In this document: piece after piece, positions 8,210 to 10,902 of the stretch | How positions within the stretch are numbered: the first letter of the stretch is position 1 | Layout: each line of letters opens with the position of its first letter | DNA from: JAZBPO01 sp036351675 | GTDB lineage: Bacteria; Pseudomonadota; Gammaproteobacteria; Pseudomonadales; Azotimanducaceae | Direction of reading: 5' to 3' | Assembly: GCA_036351675.1 (NCBI GenBank) | Contig: JAZBPO010000459.1 | Location: 1-10,902 of the forward strand | DNA length: 10,902 nt | Made by a program: the position numbers and the translations under genes | The notes under the pieces: generated by a model | What the model saw: only the letters and a program-made list of their open reading frames with translations | Database searches by the model: none | Told to the model about the DNA's origin: nothing

Positions 8210-8411
8210 GGATGTCCGTATCGCCGCCCATGTGCTCGAGTTCGAACTCCACCGCGTCGCGTACGTCGGCGGCGCTGCGCAGGGCGGCCCAGCGCCCGAG
8301 CGTCTCCGCAACGAGCGCCTTGCACAGGCGATCCGCCTCGAGCCCTTCGGCCGCCGCGGCGTCGAAGGCTTCCTCGAGATGCGTGCGTGCGATGCGGTAG
8401 GGGCTGCTCAT
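8193..8411 (-). CDS. Small conserved-looking hypothetical protein, 72 residues
   Basis: This is a soluble, mostly helical protein beginning MSSPYRIARTHLEEAFDAAA and ending DTDIPFMRP. No signal peptide, membrane helix or catalytic motif is seen. The start is well supported: ATG at 8411 with GGAGAG (8424-8419) seven bases upstream. Codon third positions are GC-rich as in real genes of the window. From memory, small gammaproteobacterial proteins of unknown function share the Y-x-I/V-A-R start and the DTD...FMRP end; this is unverified. The stop codon is at the centre of a perfect palindrome. It lies upstream of clpB on the same strand, but clpB has its own promoter in the 97-base gap, so co-transcription would be at most partial. 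It is divergent from the DUF2244 gene. Confidence 0.75.
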   Translation of the reverse strand: MSSPYRIARTHLEEAFDAAAAEGLEADRLCKALVAETLGRWAALRSAADVRDAVEFELEHMGGDTDIPFMRP

Positions 8412-8470
8412 GATCCGTCTCTCCAGGGTTGCACCCGTGGATCATCGATCGCCCTCCCTCGCTGCCCCAT

Positions 8471-8524
8471 GACGCAGGTCAACGCCAGGACGCGAGTCGC
8501 CCCCCGGACGCGAGTCGACGCCCG
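8471..8524. repeat. Three tandem 18-bp repeats in the divergent intergenic region
   Basis: Units 8471-8488, 8489-8506 and 8507-8524 follow each other without gaps, with consensus GACGCGAGTCGACGCCCG. Units 2 and 3 differ at two positions; unit 1 is more diverged. They occupy the 204-base gap between two divergent genes, upstream of the DUF2244 -10 element. The remainder of this gap holds GC-rich DNA and no gene that I can support. Confidence 0.6.
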
Positions 8525-8582
8525 GCCGCGGACCGCCATGCCCCGGCGCGGCCGTGGTCTCGCCCGGCCACGCGCCCGGGGC

Positions 8583-8588
8583 TATGAT
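8583..8588 (+). promoter_or_regulatory. Candidate -10 element of the DUF2244 gene
   Basis: TATGAT (5 of 6 against TATAAT) stands out in very GC-rich surroundings 27 bases before the ATG at 8616. No convincing -35 hexamer is seen at 16-18 bases upstream, so the promoter may depend on an activator. The upstream 18-bp repeats lie about 58 bases away. Confidence 0.4.
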
Positions 8589-8615
8589 GCAGGCCCCGCC
8601 GCACCGAGCCCGCGC

Positions 8616-9116
8616 ATGGTCTCCTCCAGCTACGACAGCGCCAGCCGCACCGGACGTATCGTCCTGCGCCCCAACCGGTCCTGGAGCTGGCGCGCCAACG
8701 TCGTGTTCCTGTCGGTGATCACGACGGTCTCGCTGATCATCGGCACGAGCTTCCTGCTCCGTGGCTACTGGATGATCCTGCCCTTCAGTCTGCTCGAGAT
8801 GACGTTCCTCGCCGGCTGCCTCTGGTACTGCGTCCGACGCACGCACCGCCAGGAGGTGCTGACCTTCACGGACGACGAACTGCAGATCGAGGCGGGCATC
8901 GACCGGCCGCAGAGTCGCCACGTCTTCAAGCGTCTGTTCGCGCGCTTCTTCGTGCGGCGCCCTCGTCATCCCTGGTACGGCCCGCGTATCGCCGTCCGCA
9001 GCCACGGCCGCGAGGTGACCATCGGCGACTTCCTCGCCCCGGACGACAAGAAGGTCCTCGTCACGGAGCTGCAGCGGATGGTCGACAGCCTCTCCGAGGA
9101 GTCCGTCGCCCGCTGA
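8616..9116 (+). CDS. DUF2244 family membrane protein
   Basis: This 166-residue protein has a polar N-terminus with the RIVLRPNRSWSW segment (about 13-24), two closely spaced membrane helices (about 28-48 and 51-72) and a C-terminal cytoplasmic-type domain with beta-rich stretches (LTFTDDELQIEAG, RIAVRSHGREVTIGDFLAPDDK). This layout and the PN-x-S-x2-W region fit DUF2244, a proteobacterial family with no established function. The frame stays open upstream to 8157, but ATG 8616 is chosen because the family homology begins there and a -10-like element lies just before it. The ribosome binding site is weak (GAG about nine bases upstream). It converges on comEC with 15 bases between the stops. Confidence 0.8.
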   Translation: MVSSSYDSASRTGRIVLRPNRSWSWRANVVFLSVITTVSLIIGTSFLLRGYWMILPFSLLEMTFLAGCLWYCVRRTHRQEVLTFTDDELQIEAGIDRPQSRHVFKRLFARFFVRRPRHPWYGPRIAVRSHGREVTIGDFLAPDDKKVLVTELQRMVDSLSEESVAR

Positions 9117-9131
9117 GGGCCGCCGCACCGG

Positions 9132-10902
9132 TCAGGCGCAGGGCGCTTCGGGCTGCGAATCGCGCCACTGCCACCAGCGCGCGTCCCGCGCACGCCAGGC
9201 GCCGATGCGATCCGGCGCGTCGCTCGACCAGCTCAGCATCCCCCAGCGTCCCGTCGTCCGCAGGCAGGCACCGGCAGCACGCCAGCGGTCCACGACGATC
9301 GCGTGCGGATGGCCGAAGGCGCTGGGCACACCGGCCGGGAACACGACGATCCGCGGTCGCGTATGGCGCACCCAGGCGCGGCCGGACGAGGTCCGCGAGC
9401 CGTGGTGCGGTGCGATCATCAGATCCGTCCTGCCCACGACGGGTGCGATCCGGCGCTCGACGAAGCGGTCGATGTCGCCGGGCAGCACCGCCACGGCCCC
9501 GTCCGCCGCGGTCACGCGCAGCACGCAGGAACTCCGGTTGCGCCCCATCGCGGGCGTCGCGGCCTGCGGGTGCAGGACCTCGAAGCGCACGCCGTCCCAG
9601 TGCCAGTCGAGCGGCCGGGCGCAGGGCCCGTCCGTGTCGGAGAGCTCGCGCGGCCCGCGCAGCTCGCCGATCTCGACCAGCGCGCGCAGGCTTTCGAGTC
9701 CGCCGGCGTGGTCGGTGTCGGCATGGCTCACCAGCACTCGATCCAGGCGACGCAGGCCGAAGGCCTGCAGCGCTGGTGCGACGACGAGCCCGCCTGCATC
9801 GGCGCTGCCGCCGAAGCGACCGCCGCTGTCGAAGAGCAGTGCGCGACGCTGCGTCCGCACGAGCGCCGCGAGGCCCTGACCGACGTCGAGTACGTGGACC
9901 TCGAAGTCGCCTTCCCGAGGCCGCGCCACGGGCGCGACGATCGCGCAGGCCAGCAGCAGCAGCGCCGCAGCGCGCACGCGTCGTGGCGCCGGCAGGAGCA
10001 CGAGCAGTGAGAGCGGAACGGCGAGCGCAGCGAGCACCGGCCCGGGCGGGCGCAGAGCGAGGACCCGGGCGAAGTCGCCACTCGCCCGGAGCATCGCGTC
10101 GAGCCCCGCACCGAGCAGTTCCAGCACGATCTGGGCCGCTGCGGGTGCGAGCGGCGCCGACAGCAGCGCCAGCAGTCCCGCAGGCAACACCAGCAATCCG
10201 ACGATGGGTACCAGGAACAGATTGACCAGCGGTGCCAGCAGCGGGATCCAGCCGAAGGCCGCGAGCAGGGGTACGAGCAGCAGCAGGCCGACCGCGAGCT
10301 GAGGCGCGAACCAGCGCGCGAACAGCGCCCGGATGCCCACCGTGTCCCGCGATCGCGCCCCGGCACAGACCAGCGCCGCGACGGCCAGGCAGGACATCCA
10401 GAAACCCGCGTCGAGTACCGCCCGCGGATCGACGAGCACGATCAGGGCCGCGGCCCGGATGAGCAGCGCGTCGGCCCGTGTGGCGCGCAGCCTCACACGC
10501 GCCAGCAGCAGCAGACCGAGCATCGCGAGGGCACGACGGACCGGTACGCCGAACCCCGAGAGGAGCCCGAAGGCGAGCGCACAGAGGAACGCTGCGGACG
10601 CCACGCGAGCATCGTCGGGGCCGCGGCCGAGCAGGCGCGACAGCAGCAGTACGGCACCCGCGACCAGCGCCACGTGCAGACCGGAGACCACGAACAGGTG
10701 GGTCGTGCCCGTCTCGCCGAGCCGACGCCAGAGCACGGTACCGACCGCGCTCCGGTCGCCGAGCAGCAGCGCCCGGAGCAGGCCCGCACCGACCGGCGCC
10801 GCGCTGTCGATCCGCGCGGCCAGCGCTCGCCTGACACGCGTCAGCGCACCGGGTGACGGCGCGGGGGCGAGACGCTGCGCGCCGGCGGCATCACGAAGAT
10901 AG
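9132..10902 (-). CDS. comEC: DNA internalization channel protein ComEC/Rec2; 5' end beyond the window
   Basis: This is the polytopic inner-membrane channel that carries single-stranded DNA into the cytoplasm during natural transformation. The visible 590 residues begin inside the protein and reach the competence-domain signature G-T-T-H-L-F-V-V-S-G-L-H-V (around 10710-10670). About ten hydrophobic segments follow. The C-terminal metallo-beta-lactamase-like domain (about 9925-9140) has DVGQGLA, HADTDHAGG, NRSSC, PGDID and PHHGS in the expected order, so the proposed nuclease centre looks intact. The frame is open to the window edge; a GTG at 10736 falls within conserved sequence and is not the true start. 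Whether the organism is transformable cannot be told, since no other competence gene is in view. Confidence 0.95.
   Translation of the reverse strand, partial: YLRDAAGAQRLAPAPSPGALTRVRRALAARIDSAAPVGAGLLRALLLGDRSAVGTVLWRRLGETGTTHLFVVSGLHVALVAGAVLLLSRLLGRGPDDARVASAAFLCALAFGLLSGFGVPVRRALAMLGLLLLARVRLRATRADALLIRAAALIVLVDPRAVLDAGFWMSCLAVAALVCAGARSRDTVGIRALFARWFAPQLAVGLLLLVPLLAAFGWIPLLAPLVNLFLVPIVGLLVLPAGLLALLSAPLAPAAAQIVLELLGAGLDAMLRASGDFARVLALRPPGPVLAALAVPLSLLVLLPAPRRVRAAALLLLACAIVAPVARPREGDFEVHVLDVGQGLAALVRTQRRALLFDSGGRFGGSADAGGLVVAPALQAFGLRRLDRVLVSHADTDHAGGLESLRALVEIGELRGPRELSDTDGPCARPLDWHWDGVRFEVLHPQAATPAMGRNRSSCVLRVTAADGAVAVLPGDIDRFVERRIAPVVGRTDLMIAPHHGSRTSSGRAWVRHTRPRIVVFPAGVPSAFGHPHAIVVDRWRAAGACLRTTGRWGMLSWSSDAPDRIGAWRARDARWWQWRDSQPEAPCA

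Noticed and set aside
8471..8524. The 18-bp repeats as a CRISPR array
   Set aside because: The units are directly adjacent with no spacers, too short, and there are no cas genes.
9117..9131. A terminator between the convergent DUF2244 and comEC genes
   Set aside because: The gap is 15 bases and I see no stem of more than about five pairs nearby.

Overview
The window is high-GC chromosomal DNA, densely packed with genes on both strands. Its content (cbb3 oxidase maturation genes ccoI-ccoS next to an Fe-S type FNR, a DksA/TraR-type zinc finger protein, ClpB, a DUF2244 protein and ComEC) points to a gammaproteobacterium, possibly a Chromatiales/Ectothiorhodospiraceae-like or related lineage. 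The exact family cannot be fixed from sequence alone. I see no mobile element, tRNA, rRNA, CRISPR array or phage gene. It reads as core genome, not an island.

Region by region. 1-2475 (+): the 3' end of a copper-type P-ATPase (ccoI), ccoS, a TauE/SafE-like membrane protein and a Yip1-family membrane protein form one tightly coupled run, with 1-base TGATG overlaps and one direct abutment. A strong hairpin follows at 2487-2513. 2519-3339 (+): a candidate promoter and fnr. 3362-3751 (-): a small DksA/TraR-like protein convergent to fnr and divergent from the next gene. 3752-3871: an intergenic stretch with a good FNR-type box. 3872-5080 (+): a cation diffusion facilitator with an unusual C-terminal extension. 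5116-5415 (-): an unrecognised small protein. 5434-5499: two hairpins between it and clpB. 5495-8095 (-): clpB with a heat-shock (sigma-32) type promoter at 8130-8157. 8180-8209: a perfect 30-bp palindrome spanning the stop codon of the next gene. 8193-8411 (-): a small helical protein. 8412-8615: an intergenic stretch with three 18-bp tandem repeats and a -10 element. 8616-9116 (+): DUF2244 membrane protein. 9132-10902 (-): ComEC, whose 5' end lies outside the window.

How the genes work together: the left third is an aerobic/microaerobic respiration module. CcoI and CcoS supply copper and assembly functions to cbb3 cytochrome oxidase, and FNR is the oxygen sensor that in many relatives controls such genes. 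The FNR-type box in front of the DksA-like gene suggests, by inference only, that this RNA-polymerase-binding-type protein belongs to the same oxygen response. The middle is a protein-quality-control locus (clpB) with its own heat-shock promoter, insulated on both sides by long hairpins. The right end is a DNA-uptake gene (comEC).

No previously undescribed multi-gene system is evident. The observations most worth a second look are the FNR box/DksA-like pairing, the long hairpins without U-tracts flanking clpB (one of which pairs fully only as clpB-strand RNA), the CDF C-terminal extension, and the small unrecognised proteins.
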